Of a stretch of DNA of 40,232 nucleotides, positions 17,571 through 25,768 are shown one piece after another. Source of the stretch: Myxococcales bacterium (lineage in GTDB: Bacteria; Myxococcota_A; UBA9160; UBA4427); NCBI GenBank assembly GCA_022563535.1, contig JADFNE010000039.1, positions 1 to 40,232 of the forward strand. The letters are read 5' to 3'. The notes below the pieces were generated by a model that saw only the letters and a list, made by a program, of their open reading frames with translations, made no database searches and was not told where the DNA came from. Made by a program: the position numbers and the translations under genes. Position 1 is the first letter of the stretch. Every line of letters starts with the position of its first letter.

Positions 17571-18142
17571 GTCACAAGCATGCGCACGACGGCACAGAAG
17601 ACGGCACAGAAGCAGGGGAAGTCGCGCCTTCATCCGCGAAGCATCACCATCGCGCAGCGGCCTCGGTCTCGGTGCAAGTCGTCGTGATTACGGTGAGCGA
17701 CACCCGCACCCTTGAAACCGATACAGGTGGAGCTTTGGTAGCCGAGATGCTGGAAAAGCTGGATCACAAGGTGAGCGCCCGGGAAATCGTGCGGGACGAG
17801 CCCGAGGCCATCGCGGCTGGGGTTCGCGGGGCGCTCGAGCGTGCGGGGGTTGGCGCCGTCATCTTGACTGGGGGAACTGGCGTGGCGCCCCGCGACGTTA
17901 CACCCGAGAGCGTCGAACCCCTGCTCGAGCGGATCATCCCCGGCTTTGGGGAACTCTTCCGGCAACTCTCGTACGAGGACATCGGTTCGGCCGCGCTGCT
18001 CTCCCGGGCGATCGCCGGGCTGGCCAAGGGCAGGGTGGTCTTCGTGATCCCGGGCTCCCGAGGGGCAGTAAGACTCGCCATGGAGAAGCTGATCCTGCCC
18101 GAACTTGGGCATCTCGCCGCAGAGGCCGTCAAGACTCGCTGA
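17567..18142 (+). CDS. moaB: MoaB/MogA family molybdopterin biosynthesis protein
   Basis: A 191-residue MoaB/MogA-type protein. After a His-rich, probably flexible 30-residue N-terminus ([16 protein letters not shown]), the domain begins [18 protein letters not shown]. The substrate-binding motif is [16 protein letters not shown], and the family end [21 protein letters not shown] is present in pieces. MogA-type enzymes adenylate molybdopterin before metal insertion. Its start overlaps the moaD-moaE stop, so the two genes are translated together. The His-rich N-terminus is unusual and could bind metal, but this is a guess. Confidence 0.88.
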   Translation: MSHKHAHDGTEDGTEAGEVAPSSAKHHHRAAASVSVQVVVITVSDTRTLETDTGGALVAEMLEKLDHKVSAREIVRDEPEAIAAGVRGALERAGVGAVILTGGTGVAPRDVTPESVEPLLERIIPGFGELFRQLSYEDIGSAALLSRAIAGLAKGRVVFVIPGSRGAVRLAMEKLILPELGHLAAEAVKTR

Positions 18143-18226
18143 GGCGCCGCCGAAACGTTCTAGATGGGCAGCTTCTCGCAGGTCATGGCGTTCTCCTTCC
18201 CCTGCGATCCGCGGGTCCGGGCGAGC

Positions 18227-19522
18227 ATGGCTCAGCACCGGGGGCTTGGCGCGGATCGAGTTCTGATCCTGTTTCTCCTGGCAGTGTTCGCGGGCCTCGC
18301 CTCACCGGTTTCGGCGGAAACATTCATCTGGATCGACGCCGCCGGGGTCACGCATCTGACCGACAATTCGGCGGGCGTCCCAGAGGCGCAGCGGAATTCA
18401 ACGAGCGACGAAATCGATTCACTGCGCGGCTTGTGGAAGGACGATATTCTCGGCCCCGCGACGTCGACGCCGCCGGGGCACTCCGGGCGAGAAAGCGATC
18501 GCGTCGCGCGACTGCTCCGGGGTGCGACCCAGGACGTGCGCCGGGGGGAAACAGCGCGGGCGACCGCGACCCTGCGCAGCCTGCAGCGGATGGCTCCGCA
18601 GCGGCCCGAAACCTATTGGTACCTGGCATCCCTCGATCGCCAGCGCGGGCGCTACGGGAGCGCCCAAGAAAATCTCGTTCGCTTTCTCGAATTGGCGGGA
18701 GACGATCTCGAGATCTGGAAAGAGCGAGCCCGCCGACGTCTGGTCGAACTCGGGGACGAACGCCAGTTGGTCGACCCCGACATCGAGCGCGATCCACTCG
18801 AATTCGTTCGCATCAAGACGGCGAACTTCAGACTCGAACTCGATTCCGAGCTCGGCACCCTCGATCGCAAGTACGCGGAGACCGTGCTGCGCTATCTCGA
18901 ACAGGCGCGATCAGACGTCTCGGACCAGATCGGGGTGACGCCGCTCGAACCCCTCGGCGTAGTGCTGTACGGCAAAGCCGCCTACCTCCAGGCTCATCGC
19001 CATCGCTTTTCGTTCCAGACGGTGGGCTTCTTCGACGGCAGAATTCACGTCACATCCCCCGCGCATCCCTCCGGTGCCATGCGCTCGCTTTTGTATCACG
19101 AGTACACCCATGCGGTGTATCGGGAGCAGACCGGCGGAGATCGCCCCTATTGGCTCAACGAAGGCCTGGCCGAACGCATGGAGCGTCGCTCGCGCAGCTT
19201 TGAAGCCTCGACTCGCAGCGAGCGCATCTCGTTGCGCACCAGAATAGAAGAGGGCAACTGGATTCCCCTACGCTCAATCGCACCGAGTTTCTCGGGGCTT
19301 TCCGACGAAGATGCTCGCGCGGCGTATCTCGAGTCCGTCATTGCCATTGCGTACATCGACGACCACACCACCAAGCTGCAGCGGGCGCGGATGCTTTCGC
19401 GGATCGGGGACGGGTTCTCGGTAGATCAGGCGCTACACGAAGCGATCGGAATGGATACCGATGAGTTGGATGAACAGATTCGACAATCGATCCTCGACGA
19501 ATTTCCGGCGATCGGATCCTGA
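18227..19522 (+). CDS. Exported DUF4124/TPR protein with gluzincin (peptidase MA) domain
   Basis: A 431-residue exported protein. A signal peptide (ILFLLAVFAGLASPVSA) is followed by a DUF4124-like motif (FIWIDAAGVTHLTDN). A TPR-type helical part of about residues 90-180 comes next (ETYWYLASLDRQRGRYGSAQ). The C-terminal half is a zinc protease domain of the peptidase MA class: HEYTH at 291-295 and the third ligand Glu312 in LNEGLAE. The ATG at 18227 is chosen because the signal peptide starts there; the frame is open to 18164. Its substrate is unknown. It lies 84 bases after moaB and is convergent with the FHA gene. Confidence 0.78.
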   Translation: MAQHRGLGADRVLILFLLAVFAGLASPVSAETFIWIDAAGVTHLTDNSAGVPEAQRNSTSDEIDSLRGLWKDDILGPATSTPPGHSGRESDRVARLLRGATQDVRRGETARATATLRSLQRMAPQRPETYWYLASLDRQRGRYGSAQENLVRFLELAGDDLEIWKERARRRLVELGDERQLVDPDIERDPLEFVRIKTANFRLELDSELGTLDRKYAETVLRYLEQARSDVSDQIGVTPLEPLGVVLYGKAAYLQAHRHRFSFQTVGFFDGRIHVTSPAHPSGAMRSLLYHEYTHAVYREQTGGDRPYWLNEGLAERMERRSRSFEASTRSERISLRTRIEEGNWIPLRSIAPSFSGLSDEDARAAYLESVIAIAYIDDHTTKLQRARMLSRIGDGFSVDQALHEAIGMDTDELDEQIRQSILDEFPAIGS

Positions 19523-19562
19523 TCTCGCCACGGTCTCGGGTGCGCGGGTTACTCGCCGAGGG

Positions 19563-20246
19563 CTAGGCGCGCGCTTCGTCGAGCAGGCGGCAGCCTTCCA
19601 TCAAGAGTTCGGTGACCGAGCACGCGATGGTGGCATCAATGCTCACGCTCTGTGCTTCGAATCGAAAGTGGCCTGTTTCGAGATTGACGATGCTGAGGGC
19701 CGCGTCGAACCCGGATTGTCTTTCGGACTCGGCGTGGATCGGCATGCCATCGTGGAACCAGAGCTTGCACGAGTGTTCTTCGGCATCAATTTCGAGGATG
19801 CCGCTCTTGCGTCCCATCTCGAGGACTTGAAGCACCGCAGAGGGTGGGATCTGGGAGAGATCGCCGGCGAGTGTTTCGTTGACCATGGAGCGATCCGCGA
19901 TGATCGTCTGGGCCGGGTCGACAGGCTGTGGCGCGTCGAGAATATCGGCGTCCAACTCGCAGAAGGTGACGATCCGCGAGCCCATTTCAATTCTGTCCCC
20001 GGGTGAAAGCGTCGACGGGGTGGTGATCTCTTTGCCGTTCAAGAAGGTCCCGTTGGTGCTGCCGAGATCGCGCAACACGTAGTGTCCATTCTCGTAACTC
20101 ACTTCAGCATGCCGCCGGGAAACATCGCTGTGCTTGAGTGAGAGATCGCAGTCGGCCTGGCGACCGATGATGATCGGGTGATCCTGGCTTAGCGCGATCG
20201 GGGGCAAAGGCGGTGAGAAGAGCATGATTCTGCGTGGACTCTGCAT
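19563..20246 (-). CDS. FHA domain protein with DUF4388
   Basis: A 227-residue two-domain signalling protein. The FHA domain (about residues 15-95) has the phosphothreonine-binding pattern IIIGRQADCDL, SRRHAEVSY and DLGSTNGTFLNG. Residues 120-225 match a DUF4388 (PATAN-like) domain, with LAGDLSQIPPSAVLQVLEM near its start and SGILEIDAEEHSCKLWFHDG. This pairing is frequent in Deltaproteobacteria and Myxococcota and is thought to link Ser/Thr kinase signalling to other regulators. The frame can also start at an ATG at 20225; neither has a clear ribosome site. It may be transcribed with the DUF192 and rpoH-like genes upstream. Confidence 0.85.
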   Translation of the reverse strand: MQSPRRIMLFSPPLPPIALSQDHPIIIGRQADCDLSLKHSDVSRRHAEVSYENGHYVLRDLGSTNGTFLNGKEITTPSTLSPGDRIEMGSRIVTFCELDADILDAPQPVDPAQTIIADRSMVNETLAGDLSQIPPSAVLQVLEMGRKSGILEIDAEEHSCKLWFHDGMPIHAESERQSGFDAALSIVNLETGHFRFEAQSVSIDATIACSVTELLMEGCRLLDEARA

Positions 20247-20302
20247 GCGGATCCGATCGGACGATCCGCAGCGGGGCTTGACCGAAGCCCGCTCGAATTC
20301 GC

Positions 20303-20809
20303 TCAGGGCGCAGAACTCGGCACCCCGGGCGCGACACCTGACAGCGTCACCCGGTCGCCCAGGCGCCAGCGGTGGGCCTGTGCGAAGCCTGCAGGGACTT
20401 CCAGGACGGTATCCACCAACTCGCGAGGCCGAATGGTGGGGCCCGGTCCCTCGGGGAAGTGTTTGACCCGATGGGAAATATCCACAATCCGAAAATCTCG
20501 GATCCAGACAATGTCGATATCGAAGCGCATGTCCTTCATCCAGAACCGCGGAAACCCCGGCGCGGAATACTCGAAGAGCATGCCCTGGCCCCAGTCGAGA
20601 CGATCTCGGTCGCCGAGGCCCTTGGCTTTTTCAGCCTCGGTGCGGGCAATTTCGAGTTGGACCCACTGGTCGCGGATGGTGATCGAAGGAGCCAGCGGGG
20701 CAGTCTGTCCCGCTTCGCAGGCGATGGCGGTGATCAGCACCGCGCTGCATGCGAGCCAGTGACGTGTTCGAACACCCCATTCGCGTCGCTGCCTGGGCTT
20801 CGGTCTCAC
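20303..20809 (-). CDS. DUF192 family protein, exported
   Basis: A 168-residue DUF192 protein. An N-terminal hydrophobic segment (WLACSAVLITAIACEAG) acts as a signal, possibly with a lipidated Cys although the lipobox is weak. The domain follows: WVQLEIARTEAEKAKGL, GQGMLFEYSAPGFPRFWMKD, DIDIVWIRDFRIVDISH and the PRELVDTVLEVPAGFA end. DUF192 proteins are small beta-barrels of unknown biochemical role. The GTG start overlaps the stop of the sigma-factor gene (GTGA), so expression is coupled to rpoH-like translation. Confidence 0.85.
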   Translation of the reverse strand: MRPKPRQRREWGVRTRHWLACSAVLITAIACEAGQTAPLAPSITIRDQWVQLEIARTEAEKAKGLGDRDRLDWGQGMLFEYSAPGFPRFWMKDMRFDIDIVWIRDFRIVDISHRVKHFPEGPGPTIRPRELVDTVLEVPAGFAQAHRWRLGDRVTLSGVAPGVPSSAP

Positions 20810-22014
20810 TCGTCGGATTCGGCGGCGTAGAGCTCGAAGTCCACCAGCTCTTCCTTCATGAACTCTCGCAGGGAGTTCACGATGCGGGCTTCGAGTTGTC
20901 GCACGCGCTCGCGCGAGATTTTAAATTCCACTCCCATATCGGCGAGGGTGCGGGGCTCGTCCGCGAGGATGCGCTCGGTGAGGATTTGCAGGTCGCGCTC
21001 GCCGAGCGAACCGCTGAATTTGTCGATGGCTTTGCGGAACACCACGCGCATTTCCCTGCGCCCAACCTCTTCTTCGGCACCGACGCCCGGGCCCGAGATC
21101 GAATCGCCGAAGGTTTCGCGGCCGGAGTCGTCGAAGCGCGGCGCGTCCAGCGATAGATCGGGGCGCGCGAGTTGCGCTTCCATCGCGACCACGTCGTCTT
21201 CGTGGACATCGAGTCGTTCCGCCAATAGCTTGGGGGTGACATCAAAGCCTTCGAGCTCGAGGGCGCGTTTTTCCTTGTTGAGGCGAAAGAACAGTTTTCG
21301 TCCTGCGCGGGTCGTTCCGAGCCGCACGCTGCGCATGTTGTCGAGGATGTATTTGAGGATGTAGGCGCGGATCCAATAGACCGCATACGAGGAGAGCTTC
21401 ACCCCTTGATAGGGGTCGTAGCGTTGTACGGCCTCCAACAGCCCGACGTTGCCCTCTTGAATCAGATCGAGGGTATTGGTCCAGGCGCGCCGGTACTCCA
21501 TGGCGATCTTCACGACCAGGCGCAGATTCGAGAGCACCATCTGGCGCGCGGCATCGACGTCGCCTTCCTCGACCCAGCGCACAGCCAGGACGTGCTCTTC
21601 TTCCCGGGTGATCGGCGCGTGGTTGGCGAGCTGGTTCATGTAGGCGTTGAGGGCCGATACCGGCTCGAGGGCAGAACTCGTGGAGGTGCGGGGCGGAGGT
21701 GTCGCGGAGCCCCGGGCGGGTGGCGTCAGCGGGTCTGTGCCTGCGTCCTGGGCGGAGAGTGGGGCCGGCGTGTCGTGCTGGAGGTCGTCTGCATCGCCCG
21801 TCTTGTCGGGCAGGCCCTCCGCCTCGTCCAATGGGGAGAATTCTGCGTCGTCGATCTCGCCGCTTTCGACGTCGATGGTGGTGCCGCTGTCCCGCTTGGC
21901 GGTTTGGGGGGGCGGTTCGAGAGAGTCGAGGACTTCGACCCCACTGGGTGGCGTAGACGGATCGGTCTTCGACGAATCGGTCTTCGAAGCCTTCGGAGAA
22001 ATTTTGCCGCTCAC
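20806..22014 (-). CDS. rpoH: RpoH-type (sigma-32-like) RNA polymerase sigma factor
   Basis: A 402-residue sigma-70 family protein. Region 1.2/2 covers about residues 115-220 (YMNQLANHAPITREEE, then NLRLVVKIAMEYRR, DLIQEGNVGLLEAVQRYDP and SSYAVYWIRAYILKYI). The RpoH box follows as TTRAGRKLFFRLN. Region 4 at the C-terminus has RDLQILTERILAD and the helix-turn-helix MGVEFKISRERVRQLEARI. The RpoH box points to a heat-shock type sigma factor. The first 115 residues are an acidic, Pro/Ser/Thr-rich extension that E. coli RpoH lacks. A strong terminator of the preceding minus-strand transcript lies 22 bases upstream of its start codon on the other side, so it has its own promoter. Confidence 0.88.
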   Translation of the reverse strand: MSGKISPKASKTDSSKTDPSTPPSGVEVLDSLEPPPQTAKRDSGTTIDVESGEIDDAEFSPLDEAEGLPDKTGDADDLQHDTPAPLSAQDAGTDPLTPPARGSATPPPRTSTSSALEPVSALNAYMNQLANHAPITREEEHVLAVRWVEEGDVDAARQMVLSNLRLVVKIAMEYRRAWTNTLDLIQEGNVGLLEAVQRYDPYQGVKLSSYAVYWIRAYILKYILDNMRSVRLGTTRAGRKLFFRLNKEKRALELEGFDVTPKLLAERLDVHEDDVVAMEAQLARPDLSLDAPRFDDSGRETFGDSISGPGVGAEEEVGRREMRVVFRKAIDKFSGSLGERDLQILTERILADEPRTLADMGVEFKISRERVRQLEARIVNSLREFMKEELVDFELYAAESDE

Positions 22015-22035
22015 AATTCGAGCATAGCAGAGAGC

Positions 22036-22069
22036 AAAAAGCGGGATCGGCGCTGTGTCCGATCCCGCT
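22036..22069 (-). terminator. Intrinsic terminator after the cytochrome c gene
   Basis: A perfect 11-base-pair stem (GCGGGATCGG plus one A-T pair) with an 8-base loop. Read on the minus strand the stem is followed by TTTTT. It begins 25 bases after the stop of the cytochrome c gene, so it ends that transcript and separates it from the rpoH-like gene, which starts at 22014 on the same strand. Confidence 0.88.
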
Positions 22070-22093
22070 TATCGATCCTGTGCGGCGTAGATT

Positions 22094-22471
22094 CTACTTC
22101 GACAGTGTGCGGATGTACGCGATCACATTGGCGATGTCGGAGTCGGCCAGTGCGGGCCACGGTGCCATCAGCGGAGACCCCCCGAACGCCATTGCGCCCT
22201 GGGTAATCACGTTCTTCAGATCGACATCGGTGCCGGCTTTACCGTCACCATCGGTATCAAACTTGAATTCACCGCTCGAAAGATCTCTCGGCTTGGGGTT
22301 GAGCGCTGCCGAAAGCACTCCGTCGCCCTTGCCCAGCATGCCGTGGCAAGTCGTGCAGTTGATGTCGAAGATGGTCTTGCCCGCCGCGGCATCGCCAGCG
22401 CTCGCGGCCGCCGGAACGAAGATCGCGATGGCCGCAGTCAAAAACAGGATTCGAGTGATATTGGCAAGCAT
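22094..22471 (-). CDS. Periplasmic mono-haem c-type cytochrome
   Basis: A 125-residue class I cytochrome c. A signal peptide (ILFLTAAIAIFVPAAASA) precedes the haem motif CTTCH (Cys39, Cys42, His43), and Met102 in GGSPLMAPWP is the likely sixth haem ligand. A loop DTDGDGKAG at 72-80 resembles a calcium-binding EF-hand-like or dockerin-like turn. The ATG at 22471 has AAAGGAG 10 bases before it. It would carry electrons in the periplasm. No oxidase or reductase partner lies nearby; it is a single transcription unit ended by the terminator at 22036-22069. Confidence 0.87.
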   Translation of the reverse strand: MLANITRILFLTAAIAIFVPAAASAGDAAAGKTIFDINCTTCHGMLGKGDGVLSAALNPKPRDLSSGEFKFDTDGDGKAGTDVDLKNVITQGAMAFGGSPLMAPWPALADSDIANVIAYIRTLSK

Positions 22472-22801
22472 GTTTGTTCTGCTCCTTTGGTGCACATGTG
22501 GCCCGTCTTGTCGGCCGGTTGCGATTCTTTATCAAGTCTTGTTCGAATCAGACGAGATCGGAGCCTGCGTCATTCAGTCGTTCTCGACTTTGATTCTCCA
22601 CTTGCAAGCGCATCTCTCCGCATCTCTCCGTATCTCTGCGCATCACTATGCAGATGATTCGCATGAAACTCCCGAATCGCGCGTCTCTTGATGCGATTGG
22701 CAACGGCGGGAGGCCAGGCGGCCGGAGAGTAGGCGCGCCTACAGTGAGCGGCAAGTTGTGAGATTGCAACAAATTGTTGACAATGACTTGGCCCGGCAGT
22801 C
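22472..22801. other. Intergenic region between pepA and the cytochrome c gene
   Basis: About 330 bases without a supported gene. They hold the ribosome site and presumably the promoter of the cytochrome c gene (near 22472-22560), the short tandem repeat at 22611-22640, and the sequence after pepA. A TTGACA at about 22778 on the plus strand lacks a matching -10 element. No coding signal or clear terminator for pepA was seen. Confidence 0.5.
22611..22640. repeat. Short 10-base tandem repeat
   Basis: The unit CATCTCTCCG occurs twice exactly and a third time as TATCTCTGCG, followed by CATCAC. On the minus strand it reads as GCGGAGAGAT-type units. Such purine-rich 'GCAGAGA' repeats occur between genes in several environmental bacterial groups. 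No function can be stated. Confidence 0.6.
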
Positions 22802-24358
22802 CTACGAAACTGGCTCCCAGTGCTCGAGGAAATCGAGCAGGAGTCTCACGCCCACGCCTGTTGCACCCCGGCCCTGATAGGCTCCGACCCTCGAAGTCCA
22901 CCCGGTCCCGGCGATGTCCATGTGAACCCATGGGGTTTTGTTCACAAAGGCAGCGAGGAACCCCGCGGCCATGGACGCTCCCGCCTGTCGACTGCCCGCA
23001 TTGACGAGATCGGAGACGGTGCCGCGCATCAGCTTCTTGTGATCTTCGAACAACGGCAGGGGCCACGCGCATTCGCCGGTTCGATCGCCGGCCTTTCGCA
23101 CCTGGTCGATCAAGTCTTGATTTGTCCCCATCAATCCCGTGGCCCAGTCGCCCAGTGCCACCATGCAGGCTCCGGTCAGGGTCGCGAGATCGATCATTGC
23201 GACCGGCGAATAAGTCTTTTCCGCATAGGCGAGGGCATCGGCCAGCACGAGCCGTCCTTCGGCGTCGGTGTTGATGATCTCCACGGTCTTGCCCGAATAC
23301 ATCGTGATGATGTCGCCCGGTCGATAGGCGGTAGACGAGGGCAGGTTCTCCGCCGTCGCCACAATGCCGACAATCCGGTGGGGCAGGCCCAGCAACTTGA
23401 CCGCTCGCAACAAGCCGATCACGGTGGCCGCGCCACTCATGTCGTGTTTCATCTCGTGCATGTTCGTCGCCCCTTTGATCGAGATGCCTCCCGAGTCGAA
23501 GGTGATTCCCTTGCCGATAATGCAGATGGTGGGTGGCTTGGCTTTTGCCCTTCCCTTGGCTTTGGTTCCGGCTTTCGAAGCGGAGCGCGGATTGTGCTCG
23601 ATGATCACCAACCGCGGAGGGTTGCTGCTGCCCTGGCCCACGGCGAGAATCCCGCCCATCTTGTGACGCTTGAGTTCGGGCACTTCCATCACGCGGATCC
23701 GCAGCCCGACCTCGCGAGACATCTTCTGGGCAGCCTTTGCCAGGGCGTTTGGGGTCATGACGTTGCCGGGTTCGTTGGATAGATCCCGGGCGAGATTCTG
23801 GGATTCTGCCAAGACGATGCCGCGCTTTACACTGGCTCGCGCCGCCGCGGGCTTTGTCAACCGCGCATACAGCAGGGAAAGAGAGGGGACGGGTCTTGCA
23901 GGTTTCTTCTTGCCGTCCTTGGTGAGATAGGAATCGAACCGGTAGCTCCCGAGAAGGGCGCCTTCTGCGAGGGCCTGACACGCCTGGTCCAGGGGCACGC
24001 CCTTGGCGCTCGGTGCGATCAAGGCGATTTTCTTTGCGTGTTTCGTCCGGGCGCCCTGGATGCACCGGGCCGCAACCGCGCGCAGGCCATCGACATCGAA
24101 TTTCTCGACCTCGCCCATACCGAGAAGCAGGATGCGCTTGGCGTTGCCGGGCTTGGCCGGGTAGATGATCTGCGATTCTCCCTGGGTGCCGCGAAAGTCT
24201 CCCTGGGAAACCACCAGGGAGAGCGACCCGCCGGTGCTTTTGTCCAGGCTGGCAAGGGAACCGGGCAGCTTCTTCTTGCTGTCGATTTTAAATACCGGAA
24301 CCGCGAGCAGATCGACCTTCGCCTCGCGGGGTGTTCCGGTAGATACCTTGATCTGCAT
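22802..24358 (-). CDS. pepA: Leucyl aminopeptidase (M17)
   Basis: A 518-residue cytosolic M17 aminopeptidase. The C-terminal catalytic domain has the metal/Lys motif GKGITFDSGGISIKG and the signature NTDAEGRLVLAD at 363-374, whose Asp and Glu bind two zinc ions. Other family stretches are MHEMKHDMSGAATVI and WVHMDIAGTGW. The N-terminal half is the variable domain (from KVDLLAVPVFKID). GAGGAGAAG sits directly before the ATG. It removes N-terminal residues from peptides, and homologues such as E. coli PepA also bind DNA. It is divergent to the tol operon. Length is close to the usual 500. Confidence 0.93.
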   Translation of the reverse strand: MQIKVSTGTPREAKVDLLAVPVFKIDSKKKLPGSLASLDKSTGGSLSLVVSQGDFRGTQGESQIIYPAKPGNAKRILLLGMGEVEKFDVDGLRAVAARCIQGARTKHAKKIALIAPSAKGVPLDQACQALAEGALLGSYRFDSYLTKDGKKKPARPVPSLSLLYARLTKPAAARASVKRGIVLAESQNLARDLSNEPGNVMTPNALAKAAQKMSREVGLRIRVMEVPELKRHKMGGILAVGQGSSNPPRLVIIEHNPRSASKAGTKAKGRAKAKPPTICIIGKGITFDSGGISIKGATNMHEMKHDMSGAATVIGLLRAVKLLGLPHRIVGIVATAENLPSSTAYRPGDIITMYSGKTVEIINTDAEGRLVLADALAYAEKTYSPVAMIDLATLTGACMVALGDWATGLMGTNQDLIDQVRKAGDRTGECAWPLPLFEDHKKLMRGTVSDLVNAGSRQAGASMAAGFLAAFVNKTPWVHMDIAGTGWTSRVGAYQGRGATGVGVRLLLDFLEHWEPVS

Positions 24359-24445
24359 GTCTTCTCCTCGTGGCGAGTCGTCCTGCCTCGTTGAACCGTT
24401 GTGGTCGGGCCGTTGCTTGAATCGCCGCAGGCCCTTCTATAGAAT

Positions 24446-24477
24446 TCCCTGGCCACCTCGAAAGAGGTTGCCAGGGA
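24446..24477 (+). promoter_or_regulatory. GAAA-tetraloop hairpin in the tolQ leader / pepA upstream region
   Basis: A 14-pair stem with one C-T mismatch closed by a GAAA tetraloop (24460-24463), flanked by AAT and TTA. It lies about 70 bases before the tolQ start and 88 bases upstream of pepA. A smaller hairpin (CTGCG...CGCAG, 24491-24510) follows. It may be a leader structure or a terminator-like element without a T run; its role is not known. Confidence 0.45.
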
Positions 24478-24544
24478 TTAATCCGGGGGTCTGCGAGTTT
24501 TGAAACGCAGTCCCTGCTCTTAAGAGTCTCGGGGGGGGCTTCAC

Positions 24545-25243
24545 GTGAGCTTCGACGTCTTCGGCTTGATTTTCCAAGCCGGTCCAATCGTCAAGCTCGT
24601 TCTCTTCATCTTGTTCGCGTTCTCCTTGGTTTCCTGGGCGATCATTTTGTCCAAGTGGAAGGAAGTTCGCGGGGCCACCCAGGATAGCGAGGCTTTCCTG
24701 GAGATCTATCACGAAAGGCCATTCAATGAAGCGTACGAGGCTGCCAAGGAACTCGATCGAAGCCCGGTAGCGACGGTCTTTGTGTCGGTCTGCGATGAGA
24801 TGGGCCGCCTGGCGCGGCGCAGCGGAGGCTCATCGATTCACGATCTCGATGCGACCCAGACGCGCTGGGTTCACAAACAACTCGCATGGGCCGCGACCCG
24901 GGAAGCACAGCTGCTGGAGCGCGGCTTGTCGTTTTTGGCGACCACGGGCAGTTCGGCGGTGTACATCGGGTTGTTCGGGACCGTCATCGGAATCATCCAG
25001 GCATTTCAGGGGATCGCGCAAACGGGCAACGCGAGCCTGGCCGTGGTCGCGCCGGGAATCGCCGAGGCGCTGATCGCGACGGCGGTCGGTCTGTTCGCCG
25101 CGATCCCGGCGAACATCTTCTACAACCATTTCTCGGCGGGGATCGACAAGATCGTCCAGTTGATGGAGCACTTCGCAAGCGAGTTCGAAGAAGACATCAA
25201 ATTTCTGACGCGCGCGGCGAGTGCCGAGCGAGAAAGGTCATAG
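24545..25243 (+). CDS. tolQ: TolQ/ExbB-type proton channel protein
   Basis: A 232-residue inner-membrane protein of the MotA/TolQ/ExbB family. Membrane segments lie at about 12-35 (PIVKLVLFILFAFSLVSWAI), 130-155 (GSSAVYIGLFGTVIGIIQAF) and 172-195 (ALIATAVGLFAAIPANIFYN), with the family's conserved GLFGTV and PGIAEALIATA stretches. It forms the proton-driven motor with TolR that energises TolA for outer-membrane constriction in division. The start is GTG at 24545. It opens the tolQRAB-cpoB operon. Confidence 0.93.
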   Translation: MSFDVFGLIFQAGPIVKLVLFILFAFSLVSWAIILSKWKEVRGATQDSEAFLEIYHERPFNEAYEAAKELDRSPVATVFVSVCDEMGRLARRSGGSSIHDLDATQTRWVHKQLAWAATREAQLLERGLSFLATTGSSAVYIGLFGTVIGIIQAFQGIAQTGNASLAVVAPGIAEALIATAVGLFAAIPANIFYNHFSAGIDKIVQLMEHFASEFEEDIKFLTRAASAERERS

Positions 25244-25245
25244 CC

Positions 25246-25656
25246 GTGGCTTTCGTGAACAGCACGCGCTCGCGTCGGGCCAGTGCCGAGATCAACATCA
25301 CACCGTTTGTCGACGTCATGCTGGTGCTGTTGATCATCTTCATGGTTGCGGCGCCGCTGATGCAGCAGGGAATTGACGTCGATCTGCCCGAGACCACGAC
25401 CCAGGCCCTGCGGGTGCAGGACAATCCATTGATCCTCTCGGTCAAGCAGGACGGCAAGTATTTTCTCGGGGAAAGTGAGATCAAGCTCGAGAATCTGGTG
25501 TCCAAGCTCAAGGCGATCTTCGAGGCGCGGGCTTCGAAGGAGATCTACCTGAGAGCCGATCGTCTGGCGCCCTACGGCACGGTCGTAAAGGCGATGGCTG
25601 CGGCGCAGAACGCGGGTTCGAAGCAACTTGGAATCATCACCGAGCCCGAGACGTAA
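25246..25656 (+). CDS. tolR: TolR/ExbD-type motor protein
   Basis: A 136-residue biopolymer-transport protein. It has the N-terminal cytoplasmic stretch and a single membrane helix beginning INITPFVDVMLVLLIIFMV, whose Asp is the proton-carrying residue. It is followed by a periplasmic domain ending YLRADRLAPYGTVVKAMAAAQ. GTG at 25246 is two bases after the tolQ stop, with AGAAAGG before it. It works with TolQ. Confidence 0.93.
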   Translation: MAFVNSTRSRRASAEINITPFVDVMLVLLIIFMVAAPLMQQGIDVDLPETTTQALRVQDNPLILSVKQDGKYFLGESEIKLENLVSKLKAIFEARASKEIYLRADRLAPYGTVVKAMAAAQNAGSKQLGIITEPET

Positions 25657-25768
25657 CCGAGCCCGAGAAGTAGGCGAACAGAGAACAGCTGCCAAAGCGA
25701 AGAACAGGAAGCACGACGCGTGTCGCGGTCCCCCCTCCGCGTGGCTCGGCAAGGGAGTGAATTCGGGG

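Noticed and set aside
21406-22206. Long plus-strand frame opposite the sigma-factor gene
   Set aside because: Antisense to conserved sigma regions, with Gly/Arg-rich composition and no start signal.
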